Source: Colias croceus (lineage: Eukaryota > Arthropoda > Insecta > Lepidoptera > Pieridae). From it: 64,000 bases of DNA. Within the stretch, counting starts at the first letter, position 1, and each line of letters begins with the position of its first letter. Location of the stretch: assembly GCF_905220415.1 (NCBI RefSeq), contig NC_059551.1:6830001-6894000 (forward strand), given 5' to 3'. Below, in pieces: positions 1-13,200 of this stretch. Both the position numbers and the translations under genes were made by a program. Below the pieces are notes generated by a model, which was not told the DNA's origin, did not search any database, and worked only from the letters and a program-made list of their open reading frames with translations.

Positions 1-3000
1 CTAATCTCAAAAAGTACTGTATAGATTTACTTCAAATTTGGTACAGAGATAGATTGAGACCTGAGGAAGGACATAGGATAGGGTACGACGCAACTAAACT
101 TGAATTAGTAATAATTATTTGGCTAATTCTTTTCGTTTAACCTGAGGGTGTGATATGGGGGTTGTATAATTATTTCACGAATCACTTAAGAGTCTAAATG
201 AGATAAGTGGCGACATCAGTAAATGTAAATTAAGAAAATCTGTATGAAATTGATCTTAAATATTCCACCGGACTGTGGACATTTCTTATCTATTGGACAG
301 CCACGATCAAACACAACTAACAAGACGTCGACACCATTACCAGAGGCAGAAACTGTGACTAATTTGATTTTAGGTCTTTTTGACTTTCAAGCGTGTTCTA
401 CATACGTTTTAACGTTACGTAAAGTGCAATTTGTTCCAGTTCTATGGTACACGTACATCAGCATGCGCATAAATACTACAAAACGCAATTATTTAAATAT
501 TTCTAGCAAGGTTTTTATGTTCTTATATAGACAATTTTAATACATCTTGTATTAACCTCGAGATGTCATGCATATATTAAGGTAATTCCTTAGAACCTTC
601 AATGTACAAAGATATATTGACAGAAATCCAAAACTGGAAACATTTAGGTGGTTCTGAATTAACACCATATATTATTTTAAGCTTTAAAAAATCACAATTC
701 AAGTTGACTTCGTTTTGGAATACCTCTTTTAATTTTATGAAAGCACTTACCCGATTAAACTGTCCATTAAATTTTTGAGTCTCAGTATCGTTCGTACAAA
801 AGAAATCATTCTTCATTCGTCATGTCATTTTTATCTAAAGTGTTGAACCAAGACCAATCCTGAAAACCTACCTTGTCAGAAAGTGACTTACATAATTATA
901 TGTATGTTTACCCTCTTTCTTTATATTGACGATGTAAAATAACCACTTCTAAGTCTGTTATTTTGTAAGGCTGGATGGACGTTTATAAATTGGCGGTTGA
1001 CAAATAATAGCCTCTTACCTAGTAAGTAAGTATTGATTCCGTTTTATAAAACAAGTCTACCTGTATTTTTAAGCGTGTACGTTCTCTGTGTATATGTGTT
1101 CTAAAACAAACAAAAAATATGTAGGTACGTATTTTCCGTAAATGTTTTTATATAACTTAACTTAAATAACAATTATTGGAATCAGGTAGATTGATTTTTC
1201 TTTTTTGTCGTATCTTTATATAAGCGACCTTATATTACAGACCTTGGTATTTCCAATTTTTTTTATTTTTATAATTTGATGTAGGCCTTCATAGAAATTT
1301 GGAATTTTTGTTGAAAATTGAGGCATAATAAATATATTGTGTAGATTTTAAACATTAACGATAATTTCTTAGTATTCTTTATTTATAGCGTTGATAAATG
1401 GAATTTTAATCGATAAGAACGTGAACGACGGCATTATTTTTTTTCTAGATGTTATTTTTTGTTATAATAATATGATGTTTTTATATAAAGATCATTGAAT
1501 TGAAACGTAGCGAAAACGTTTAAATTTTCACGGGCATATTTTATAAAATCCGGTTTCTATTATCATATATTATTGATTTTGTACTTTATCTTCGAGTTAT
1601 TGTTTTACGGGGTAAATGTCCAAGGTAAGCTGGATAGTTTACAGTTATTTTGCAAGTGGAACGCGTTCATTGATTGGAACAACGCACCAAGTGTAGTGGG
1701 CCAAGATCGGTTACGAAATAATCTTTTTTTAATTAAAAAATACAATCTATTGAACATGTTTACAGCTTGCAATTGCACCATATATAGATGTAGATAGCTG
1801 TATAGATATAGTATGTGCGCCCGCCTCACGTATCCAAAGATTTCTTCTGAAAATTGTGAAAGGTATAATTTTTATGCAATTATATCTATTTTTAGTTGTT
1901 AATAATATTCACATTCTAACTAAGTATGGAAGTTGTTCATCAATGTGCAACATTTAGTAAGGTATTCCACCTCCAATTAAATCTTGAAGATTTATTAGGT
2001 ACCTACTTGAATCATGCAAGGGAGCAAAAATCATGAAGTCGGTGCCAAGCACTAAGCACTTAGTATTAAGCCCGTGAACCGACATCAAACCTTTTTTATA
2101 AAAAGCACATCTCAATAACTTAAGTAGTAATTAATAATATCAAATCTTTTTTAGTTTTTACTTTTCTGTTTTTGAAGTCGGTTGTTTTTAACGTAGTTAT
2201 TTTTATTATATATAAACGTGAGTTCGCAGATCTATTCGTATCATCCGTGAGAAACAGTAGTAATCATGAGCCATGATGGTCACGCTTCAAAGATCAATCT
2301 CGTTACAGAAGTGGTTTCTTGCGAAACTAGGAAAGGAACCAATGAACAGTGAATAAGTATTCTTTAATTGTATAAGAGGTAGGAAATATATGTGAAAATA
2401 TATGTGTATGTTCATATAATATTGTGGATGTAGCCTGTAGGAAAGTAGGGTAAGAATCACGGTTTTTGGTGCTGACATCAGGGACATCTAAAGACATTCA
2501 AGGGGTCTGACTGACAAAAATGGTAAATAAAGGAACAATAAAATCGATCTTCAGAACCCGTACTGTATCTATATGTATAATATATATTTCTAAAATTTTC
2601 TGGTTTAAGCCTTTTATTAAAATTTATCGATTCATTCCTCCTTATGTCTAACGTACTAAACCTTTGTATTATACGATTACGAACACGAAATACATTGTAC
2701 AAAGGCAGACGATAATTATCTCGCTGCAATAAAATTCTTAACTCACAATGAGCAAATACAGCTGATTGTTTAATTAACATGTTGTGCTTGAACTCTTTCA
2801 TTAAACAAAACTACTTAATGTGTTCCTATTCACGATCGATTCACACATAACAGTAATGTGTTAAGAAAGCTGTATTTAACCGTTAAGCTATGAACATATC
2901 TGATAAAAAATTTGAGAAGTGTTTCGCGCCAGAACAATGAGTGGCTCTTACCTGTGCGGGAATCAGTATAGGTATAAAAGGTAAATAAAAAAAGGGTCTG

Positions 3001-4273
3001 TAATCGGTATGATAAATTAAAGATATCCTAATAATTCCGATAAATTAGGAAATATAAAACATTCAAAGTAACCGATTTCATGTAAAAATATATTAAATTT
3101 TTCTTGCATTAATGAAAGTAATAATTTAACGCTTATTCAAAAGTTTAACCTTGTAGGTACTTTGTTACAGTTGTCATAATATAAATAAAAGTTACGTACC
3201 AAGGGCTATAAACCTTTATGGGTACCTACTTTCAAGCGTTATTTAAATGAAAATATAAAATAGTTACGAACAGACAGCAACCAAGGTAATTGTCAATGTT
3301 ATTATAGAAAGTTAATGCCTTCCAACCAGCAATTTACAATGTCACTGAACTTATTACAGTTTTCTTGAAAGTCTAGGTAATTGCGGTAAGTAGATAAGTA
3401 CATACAATATACATAGTTATCTTCGTTATGAAATATTTAAATTTTATTTAATTACACGCCAGTTATTTTTCCTTTCACAAGCAATACATATGGTAAGGAG
3501 TATTTTTCTCGTAGGCTTTAACAACATATGAACTAAAAACTAGTTTTTACTCTAGAATAAATAGAAAAATATAATTGTTCTAAAGGGTGGAGTCGTCGAA
3601 AAAACAAAAAAAGTTAGGAGTACTGACTGAATAACATGCATTTCTGTTCTTAGTGCATTTATAGCTTTTTATTAAGATCATAATTATAAAAAGGTCAGAT
3701 GATAATCATTTTCATTATAGTTAACATGTTATTTTAAGATGCATCTCGGTGAGTTAAAGGTAGAATAGATTAACATTCTTGTTATTTATATGAGGGAAAC
3801 TAAAACGTAAAACCTTAGAGAGTAAAACAATCAGCAGGCCGAGACAAATGTCAAAACGCCAAGGAATAGAATACGCTATCGATAGAAATTGACATAAGCG
3901 TACGATGTTTTGCCTAAGGATTCGGTCACCCTACCAACGACAATGACGACCACGAACAAAATTTTCAACCAGTCGCAATTAAATAAAATTGTGCAAAACA
4001 TAATTAATATGACATTTAAGAATTTCCTGTCGTATTGGTGTTTGGAAACATTTTTTTTGAGATCAATGAATAAACAAACAGGTTTTTCATAGAAACGGAG
4101 GCTCCTGGAAAAAATGTATTTAACATTTTTTATAGATAATTAGATGATCTACAATTTTGGTTCAGGTGATTGTATGATAAACTTATCGTCTCAGCGAAAA
4201 TCGCAAAAAAACCCTATTTTTTTATTAATTGACCTCGAAATTTTTTATTTCCGAGTACTAGAATGACGAGAGA
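1..4273. other. Non-coding flank, no gene recognised
   Basis: AT-rich sequence without a convincing exon. Open frames here (for example 244-540 + and 2478-2801 -) have no recognisable motif and no splice context. Around 2030-2190 there is an old repeat that shares the gaagtcggt motif with the repeat at 45.2-45.3 kb. The missing 5' exon(s) of the dehydrogenase that starts at 7299 could lie here or upstream of the window. I looked for a GxxxGxG nucleotide-binding exon and did not find one. Confidence 0.5.
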
Positions 4274-4890
4274 TTTTTTTTTTTTTTTCACCTAATATAA
4301 TGAACCTAGGGTATCATTATTGAAAATTACGATCTAGCCTTATACTATAGGCTAATGAGTAATATAAATCTAACTTAATTTGCTAGGTAAAGTATGTCTA
4401 AGAACGTGTCCATTAACACTTTTCTTAATGTCTCTATTAAGGCGAAGACACTTCGTTCATGTGTTCTTTATGAATAGCACTCACTATATTACACTAACAC
4501 TTCATTAAACTAACTCAAAAGGTTTTGTCCTTTTCAGTCTTCTCACTATGTCCGTGTTGTCAAGGAGCTGGATAGCCTCGACGTTCACATGATGATGAAG
4601 TCTGCGTTCGTGAGCTTCAGCGTTATTTTTAATTATATCGGTGACGAGATCTACTTTGAGGTCCCGATGTAGGTCGTCATTTCTAATGTACCAGGGAGCG
4701 TTTACGATCTCCCTGAGTACTTTATTTTGAAACCGTTGTATGATTCTGATATTACTTGGTTTGGTACAGCCCCAAAGCTGACTACCATAAGTCCACAAAG
4801 GCAAGACGAGAGATTTAAATATTGATTTTGAACAAATTTCGGCAAGATTGGAATTTTGGTCGTGGTCGTCTTCGTCGTTGGTAGTGTGAC
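4274..4890 (-). mobile_element. 5'-truncated jockey-clade LINE, 3' end
   Basis: On the minus strand an open frame from about 4890 down to the stop at 4505 encodes the C-terminal part of a jockey-type reverse transcriptase. The stretch LWTYGSQLWGC, then IQRFQNKVLR and NAPWYIRNDDLHRDL, is the typical post-RT region of jockey elements. After the stop comes about 215 bp of 3' UTR, ending in an oligo-A tail that appears as a T-run at 4274-4288 on the plus strand. The RT core (YxDD) and everything upstream are missing, so this is a dead, 5'-truncated copy. I could not find a clear target-site duplication. Family assignment rests on motif recognition; the exact 5' breakpoint is uncertain. Confidence 0.8.
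4505..4890 (-). pseudogene. Jockey reverse transcriptase C-terminal fragment
   Basis: About 128 codons without a stop, reading NLAEICSKSIFKSLVLP and then LWTYGSQLWG, and ending in KRTKPFELV before the stop. It matches the conserved tail of the pol ORF in jockey LINEs, where this segment follows the thumb of the reverse transcriptase. No catalytic residues remain. The acidic start (DEDDHDQNS) may be element or flanking sequence. It cannot encode a working enzyme. Confidence 0.75.
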
Positions 4891-4975
4891 CGAACCATTA
4901 CCAAAATGTCATGAGCTTATGTCAATAATTAGCGATAGCAGTTTCTATTCCATGGCGTTATGTACGTTTGTCTAA

Positions 4976-5498
4976 GGGTTCATACGCACTATGCGGGTAG
5001 CCGCGTTGCGGGTAGCCGTCCGGCTGACCGCAAGCACAATTATGTACGTAATATTCATTTCTATGCGCACTGCGATGCGGCTACCCGCAGACCGCTCCGG
5101 TTGCTCGGAGAGCTGCGGCCCGAGTGACGGCCAGCCGGACGGTTGCTATACGCACTGTGCGGTTCAGTCTGCGGCTGCCCGCCATTGAGTGAGTGTGTGC
5201 ACGTGGTTGCAAAATGCTTGCTCTCATCTCGTGTTTGCAAATAAGGATGCACCCAGTACTTCTTTCTTTGCTTTTCTTCTATACGTAACGTGTGTAAATG
5301 TAGTAAATAGCTGCAACTTCTTCCATTTCCATCTTTGAAATGGATCGACATGACCGCAAATCGCAACGGTTCTTCAACCGCACTATGCGGGTAGCCGCAT
5401 TGCGGGTAGCCGTCCGGCTGGCCGCATTCGCAACCGCATCCTGCGGTCAGCCGGACGGCTACCCGCAATGCGGCTACCCGCATAGTGCGTATGAACCC
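4976..5498. mobile_element. Inverted-repeat MITE with TAA target duplication (Harbinger-like)
   Basis: A 523-bp element bounded by terminal inverted repeats of about 57 bp that differ at one visible position; both ends begin GGGTTCATACGCACTATGCG. It is flanked by TAA on each side (4973-4975 and 5499-5501), the size and sequence of target duplication used by PIF/Harbinger transposons. The interior has no transposase. It contains further copies of the GCGGGTAGCC motif, including one near 5376 that folds back on the right terminal repeat to give a large hairpin (about 5378-5488). The GC-rich open frames on both strands here are by-products of these repeats. The element is much more GC-rich than the flanks. 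Confidence 0.85.
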
Positions 5499-7298
5499 TA
5501 AAGGCCCAGGTAAATTCTATAAAATAGGCATAAAATAACTTGACATATACACAAATTATTATAATAATTCTCATTACCCACGTTTTGTATTAAAACTTAA
5601 CTCTATCATATTTAAACGCTTTACATTTTTTTTAAAGATTAATTTTCCGTTATTTTATAATCGTTTTCGCCGATGATATGGAAAATTCCATATTTTTTTG
5701 TATTTCCATATATTTTTTTAATTATAATTTATTATTCTGTCGAAATAATAGTCTTTTTGACATTTTAATATTAATTTATTTTGCTTAAAAGTTAAGTTCA
5801 AAACTTAATTTTATTTTTTCCGCATGTCAATAACCTTTATATTTTTTATTATAATACAAATAATATTGTCTTTTCCGTTTATGAAGTTATGTTATACCTC
5901 ACGAGTATTGTATCCTTTATATTAATTTTCATTCTCTGAAGTTACAATGGGCACAAAGCAAGGTTTTCTATTTGTGTTTGCACCGCTGGATCATTATAGT
6001 TATTACCTTTGATTGCTTTCATAATAACGCATTCAAGAACCCGATATATCTAGTACAATCGGGTGTTGGTATTCAAAGCTAAAAGCCAGGTATAATTTGC
6101 GTATCAATAGATAATCAAGAATGTAAAAGTAATTTATAACAGGCTCTAAGACAAAGTTAGTCAACAAAAAAAAAAAGATATTACTTTTTTTTCTTTTAAT
6201 AATCGGAAATTTCAGTTTTTGTTTATATTAATTTACATTTCAGTACGAACATGCTTTACTACTAATTGACGGTTTTAACTAGGTAATAAATTATACAGCA
6301 ATTACGTATTCGATCATTGACCGACCAGCATATGTATCAGTAGGCCAATGTGAACAAAGAATTATGTGAATCTGCGAAAACCTCAATTTATAAATAGTCA
6401 AACATTTTATACGTATCATATAATTATTATCTATAGTCCTTTTCACGTAGGATGATTCCTGTGACACTTCGTCGTGTTCCGAATTACGTATTTTATGTTT
6501 AAAACGCCAAAATAATTTTAGTGCATAGTATTTTTATTTTATGGCGGCATTAATACCAAAAATATAAAAATGAAACATCTTAAGCTTATAAATCAAAAAC
6601 AGTATTGTTTAGTTTATTATAATGAAAAATAAAATAAAATAACACAAAAATATAATACCTACGCAATTCGTGTACATGAAATGGATCGTTGAAAAATCAT
6701 AGAGTTGGAAAACATATAATCGGCGCCCATCTTGTGATCGTTTGTCAATCGAGTCAATCGTCTGTACGAGTGCGTCAGCCTTGTATACAAGTTGCATTTT
6801 TATATTGATATTTTACGTGGTATTCTGTTATTGTTACTAATTGTTATTGTTGACTTTTTTTTTGCTGTTGTTTGCTAAGTTTCCTTAGTTAATTGTTGGC
6901 GAAATGCCGAAAAAACTAATTTTGGTACTTTATTCAAATCGATTTCATTTCTATATAAAATATTATCGATTATCGGAAACAATTGATTCGATTTCAATAA
7001 AGACATCTCTACACGTGTCAAAAATCGATGTGTCACAGAAATCATCTTAGGTGGAAAGGACTATAGTACACATAGCTTATCAGTGTATGTATAATTTAAT
7101 TTTTAAGACACTTTTATTATGTTCATATGTATGTTTGTATGTAACCGACCCTATCGATTTTTACGGAAAAAAATTAATTCAAACTTTTAATATCAGCGTG
7201 ATTTTCACTATTTAATTTTTAGAGGATATAATGCCTATTTCAGATAAGTTTTACGGATTTGAAGCTGTTTTTCCAAAATAAATACTTTTCTTTCACAG
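5499..7298. other. Non-coding sequence upstream of first visible SDR exon
   Basis: AT-rich sequence with poly-A and poly-T runs and no supported exon or repeat family. It is probably intron of the dehydrogenase, because the exon at 7299 begins in the middle of a codon. Confidence 0.5.
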
Positions 7299-10200
7299 GA
7301 CTTGAAGACACAGTGAAGCTAGTCAAAGGCATCGGAGGAAAATGCTACGGTTATGTCGTAGACTTAGCCGCTCGGGAGGACATCTACCGAGTTGCCGACC
7401 AAGTGCGAAAGGACGTGGGAAATGTAAGAATTGTAACCTTTTTATTGTTACATATAACACAAACAGTTTTCTTAATATTGCATAAGTAGGGAACCTTTTA
7501 ATTAGTGTAGAAACACAGATAGCATTCAACGATCAACAATATACGAAATATTTAGTAAATACAAATACTTACAAATAGAGAAGATTCGTTCAAGACTTCA
7601 AGGTTCAAGTTTTAATTAATTCAAGTTACATATTTTATCTATTAGCATACATAATAAGGTGCAATCAAATTTATGTTAATTGTTACATAAAAAATATATT
7701 CACGAAATCGTTTATGGGTGTGAGAAATACTTATCTACGCTTACAAAAACAACATTTTGGTGCTTCTCGTAAATAAAACAATCTTAAAGTGGGAATGAAA
7801 ATGATTATTGCATTAATTTAATAACCATGTGTATAAGAATGGAGTATTTTTCAAAATGTATTAAGTAATTATATACCTATGCCATAAACTTACCTAATTA
7901 TGCTTTGATTTTATTCCTGAGAAACGCTGACTGCAAAAAAAATATATCTATCAATTGTTAGCTAAGTGTAGGTACATAAAAAAATAATTATAGCTCCTAT
8001 TTAAGTGTGAGAAAAACCAAATTTGAAATATCACATGATATCTTGAATCTTGCTTTATTATAAGCATGACATTAAAAATAATTACTAATGTATGTCTCTA
8101 GATTTTTTAGGACGGATATACGGGATACGGGATACGGGATTCTCATAACTTAGCGTCGCGAAATGTTATTTACGACGCTCTTGATGTCCTAAGATAAAAG
8201 ATTCGAATTGTTCAAAGGTTTACCGACTTATATAATTTTTAATCAAATGTTTTGGTCTTTGTAAACTATTAAATATAATAATTATGTTATAACTTCATGA
8301 TATTTTTATTATAAACTAGCAAACCGGGCGAACTCCGTTTCGCCACCAGAGACACCTTTTTTGCTATAAACCTCACGGAGCCCGAGACCTTTCCAACGAA
8401 TGCAAAACCGTGGAAATCGGTTCGTGCATTCTGGAGTTATAGCGTCCGCGTCAGGAAGGAAAAACCCGACTTATTTTTATATAGTAGATAGTGTCATAAA
8501 ATAATCTACTTAGGATGTTTTTGTGAAACTAAAGAATTATTATTAAAATTATAGGTATCCCTTCTCGTGAACAACGCGGGTGTGGTATCTGGTATGTACC
8601 TCCTTGATACACCGGACCATCTCATCCAAAGGACGTTTGATGTTAACATCTTAGCTCATTTCTGGGTAAGTGATTCCTTTATCCAAGTGTATTTTAATAT
8701 ATTACCTATGTAGTAATCATAATTGTATAAAAACTAATTATAAAATATAGAGTTACTCCAATTTATTTAATTCAAGGTCTCCGAAACAAAATTACAGTTA
8801 TGCATAAGTTATAAGCATCTTACGTAAAAATTATAAATTTAAATTCCACGAAATAAACCCATGCAAGTAAACACAGTTGATACCTAATGTAGAGTCACAA
8901 TATATTATAACAGTACGTGTAACTAATACAGCATTCTCTTTGTCTAAACTTTATTTTTGCGATACATTTCATAGCTAAATTTTTAGGTATCAAAAACAAT
9001 CTCATATAGACGGTAAAAGCGTTTACCCCAGACATAATGAAAGCAACGATGGGCATTAGAAATATAGTGATCACAGAGTAATTTGCGCAAGTAAATAATT
9101 CCCAAATAACTCCTTACCCTACATTTTACTTTATTCAAGGAATCCTTTTAATTCGAGCTTATCATATTTTAACAACATACAATAATATAAAACAATAAAC
9201 ATCTCTTACAGACAGTAAAAGCGTTTATCCCAGACATGATCGAAAGCAACGACGGGCATATAGTGACCATAGCGTCCATGGCCGGGCACGTGGGCGTCCC
9301 CAAGTTGGTCGACTATTGCGCGTCCAAATCCGCCGCGTGTGGATTTGATGAAGCCCTCAATGTGGAACTGGAGTCCAAAGGAATAAAGGGCGTCCACACA
9401 TCGCTCATCTGCCCGTACTTTATTAGAGCTACGGGAATGTTTGAAGAAGTTAACTCGAGGTAAGTGTTTAATGTGTATTCATAATTGTTTGCTAGTTCCT
9501 AACTTCTGGATCTGTTCTGTTTCTTAGGTTTAACAAGTTTCCAACATGAGGGACTATTGTAAACTTAGAATTTTAATAATAAATGTTTAAAACATAGTAT
9601 AGCTTTGTCCCCTTTGAGACTTTTATGCGCCGCTCGACTCGATGTATTTTTATTATTTTCTAATATAATATTTTCCAATGCTTATAGATCAAAATTAGTA
9701 TTTGTTAATCATACAAAAAAAATCTGTATAGTAAGTAGGTAACTACATTATGCTTTTTTATATAAAAAACGAGTTCTATAAATATTGATTGTATCATAAC
9801 ATATCATAAAAAATAGGTACCCACGTATCAAATGAAATTCCATAGATACTTCCTAGTAGAATTGCGTAGTTGAGCTTTGACTTTATATCCAATTATACCA
9901 GAAGGTATGTTTATCGTAGTTCTGTAATTATGCGGGTATGTATTTGTCAAGTATTTTTATATAATATGTGAATAGTTACTGTATGTCATTTTGTGGGTAC
10001 ATAATATGTTTATTATGATACGCTTTGCTTGATTCGAATTATTATCAGAATGATATTGAAAATGAACAAAATTATTAACGAAGGTGTGGATGGATTTTTC
10101 ACTCGAACGGGTTTTTTTTCAATAACTAGGTACTTCTTAACAATCTGTTTCATGTTAACAATATACATTTTGTAAAGAATAAAAATTGGTATGAATGCGG

Positions 10201-13200
10201 AAAGTGTCATTTATTATTAAATACACATCAAAATATACTATTATGAAAAAAAAAAACAATAAAAATATACAAAATGTTTCAGGATCGTCCCTCAGTTGAA
10301 CTCCAATGACGTAGCGGATCGCGTGGTGTACGCGATACGGACCAACGAGCGGCTCGCCATGATACCCGCATACTTCAGACTTTTGCTGCCTTTCAAATGG
10401 TAAATATTGTTGTTTTAACATTTTCATCTCCGAGAGATTGCACCGATGCGCGCCCCTCCCGAGTCGCGCTGTCCCTTTCCGCGCGACTTGTTATCACCCC
10501 CCCCTCCCGCGGCGTATACAACGCCCTCCTATCCACCGGAATTGCTAGCTGCAATGTCGGCACCCCAAACCGCGCCTCCAGCGCCACCCTCCACCCACGC
10601 ACTCCGTGCACTCCCTCACACCCCGGTGCATAACGCGCCATCCCTCCGATCCTTCCTACATGCACTTATAGTGCATTCCGTCACTCCCACGCCCCCGCAA
10701 GTCCCGCACTCTACTGCTCCGGCGCGCCCAGCCGCGCCGCCCACTACCCCTACGCCTACACCAATACAAATCCCGTCTGTCGGTACACAAGTACCCAGCC
10801 CACCTCCCCACCTATACTCCCACGCGCAATTGGCGCCTCCTACCCCGCCCATTCGTGTCGTTTCGCCCCAGTCCCCCTCCGTCCCCGGTCATGACACAAC
10901 TCATGGCCGGGCTCGTAAAAGAAAGAGGTCGATTGATTCGTACGACGCGGAATCAAATTCAAAAAAATAAGGGCTTTCACGCCCCCCCAAATTCCCGCCC
11001 GTGTTGACGGGCGGCGTTATATACCCGCTGCAGAGGGCTTCCCGCCCTGAACAGCGTTCCCCACGCGGCCTCCTCACGGAGGCCGCGCGTGCGAAGATCC
11101 CGATATGTTAACATTTTAATTTTATCTAGGTATCGTTAAAATTTGTCTGTTTGTTGGGTTTGCTAAATGCCATATGAAAATAAGACTAGTTTAGATAGAA
11201 CAAAAAGAACATAATATTTTTTTATACATATTTAACAGTAAGTTAAGCTTTTCTAGTGATATCGAAAAATAGCTAAGTAGTACATAAAATTAACAAAGTT
11301 AGGATCTTCGAAAGTATCAATTCTATAGCTAGAAAGCTATTTTCAAATTAAGACCTGGAAGAAAAATAGGCTACTTCAATTGTTTTGTCAAAACAAACTC
11401 GAAGGGTGCGAAATTCTGTTTCCAATTTCAATTGGTATGATAAATCATAAATGTGTACCTAATAAGTTTGTTAAAACGCAAGCAAAACCGCAGCCGTCAG
11501 CTAGTGTTATAGAAATGTTGAAAAATCAACCAGATTGCGTAAAAGTATTGCAACTTGTATGAACTGACAGATACTGGTTTTTAGAATATTCATATTGCAA
11601 TCAAACATAAAATTTCACTAATGGAAAGTTTTGGATCCAAAGTAAATAAACATAAAGTCAACATAACCGTGAGGAAAAAAATAAGAGTGAGTCGTTTCCT
11701 CATTTTGACAATTTTTGAACTTGAGAATACACTTATTTCCTATTCACGGGTAAAACGGAATTCTCAAGCAAATTCGGTCACTACCTTAGATCATTAAGTG
11801 TCACTACACAAACACGGTTGAGGAAGGAAACAACTTACCTTGAATTGTTCTTAAACTTATTATTCTGGACTGTATGTAGATTGAAAACTCAGTTTCTTCC
11901 TCGATAGCTCTTTATTCTCCAAACTTGATCTTAGACTAACTTTACAACAAAATCTTAACATATTTATACAATTTACAAGGGTACAATAGCGTAGGTAGGT
12001 AAGAGCCGTGGGAAACGATGTTGCGGGACGGAAGCACCCCCGCCGTCGCCTGCGCGCGCGCCGTCGACCACTGTGTATAACTCCGTTTCCGCTCGTTCAA
12101 CACGAGCCGGACGCCTCGTTGTTTGGCCGCTCGTCGCTCCTCAACAGCTCTCCCCCCGGCGTAGCATGCGTAGCCTCCTTGGCCACGACGACGAGCTTGC
12201 TCACCGGTCTTCTGAACACGCCGCTCCGTGTTCTCACCTCTGCCACCCGTACAGCGCCATCGGGGCCGGCATGAGTGCGCACTACGACACCCATCGGCCA
12301 GGTGTTGCGGGGCAACGTGTGATCTACGATCACCACCACGTCGCCTTCTAACACGCGCCTCGCTGTGTTTCGCGGCTCGCCGCGTGGCACCAGCGTGGGT
12401 AAATACTCTTTCACCCAGCGGTGCCAGAAATGATTCGCGAGCGCTTGACTCGCTCGCCACATCTGCCGGTCTTGCACGTCGCATTGTGTCGTCGTAGGTA
12501 GGCCCGCCGATGAGCCCAACAGGAAATGATTAGGCGTAAGCGCCTCCGGGTCGTGCGGGTCGACACTCACATGCGTCAACGGTCGTGCGTTGACGGAAAA
12601 CTCGGCCTCCGTAAGTAGCGTGTGTAGCAATTCTTCGCTTGGGGCCCTCTCGTGAAGCGTAGCGCCGAGCGCCGTCTTGATAGAGCGTACTAGCCGTTCC
12701 CACGCGCCGCCTTGATTCGGCGCGCCCGGCGGTATGAAACGCCACTCGGTGCGGTGTCGCAATGCTTCTTCGCTCAGCGCCGCCGCCCACTCGCCGTGTG
12801 CTTTCTTCAATTCCTCACTCGCGCCTTTGAAGTTAGTCCCATTATCAGAATAAATGAGACGCGGCCAGCCTCTACGCGCCGCCATACGTCTTAGCGCCAT
12901 GATTGCGGAGTCGGTAGACAGCGATGCGACGATTTCAATGTGTACGGCGCGTGACGTGAGACACGTAAATAGCGCGCCCCACCGCTTTTCACGCCGTCTT
13001 CCAATTTTCACCTGCATTGGTCCAAAGTAATCCACTCCACAGTTAGTGAAAGGTCTGTGAAATGCATCTAATCGTGCGCGAGGCAAGTCTCCTTTGGCTG
13101 GGACTTGTGGTTTCATACGCCGCACTGCGTTGATACGACCTCTCACTCGCACGATTCCATCTTCTAACACTGGATCCAATTTGAACAATTTGCTTGATTT

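Noticed and set aside
244..540. 98-codon plus-strand ORF near the window start
   Set aside because: No recognisable motif, no splice context, AT-rich composition; length is expected by chance.
2478..2801. 107-codon minus-strand ORF
   Set aside because: No domain recognised and no neighbouring exon in phase; not supported as a gene.
4991..5483. Long GC-rich ORFs on both strands
   Set aside because: They fall entirely inside the inverted-repeat element at 4976-5498 and result from its repeated motifs.
9010..9077. Duplicate SDR exon as a functional mutually exclusive exon
   Set aside because: It has a one-base deletion and a seven-base insertion, and lacks the YxxxK region and a donor; treated as a relic.
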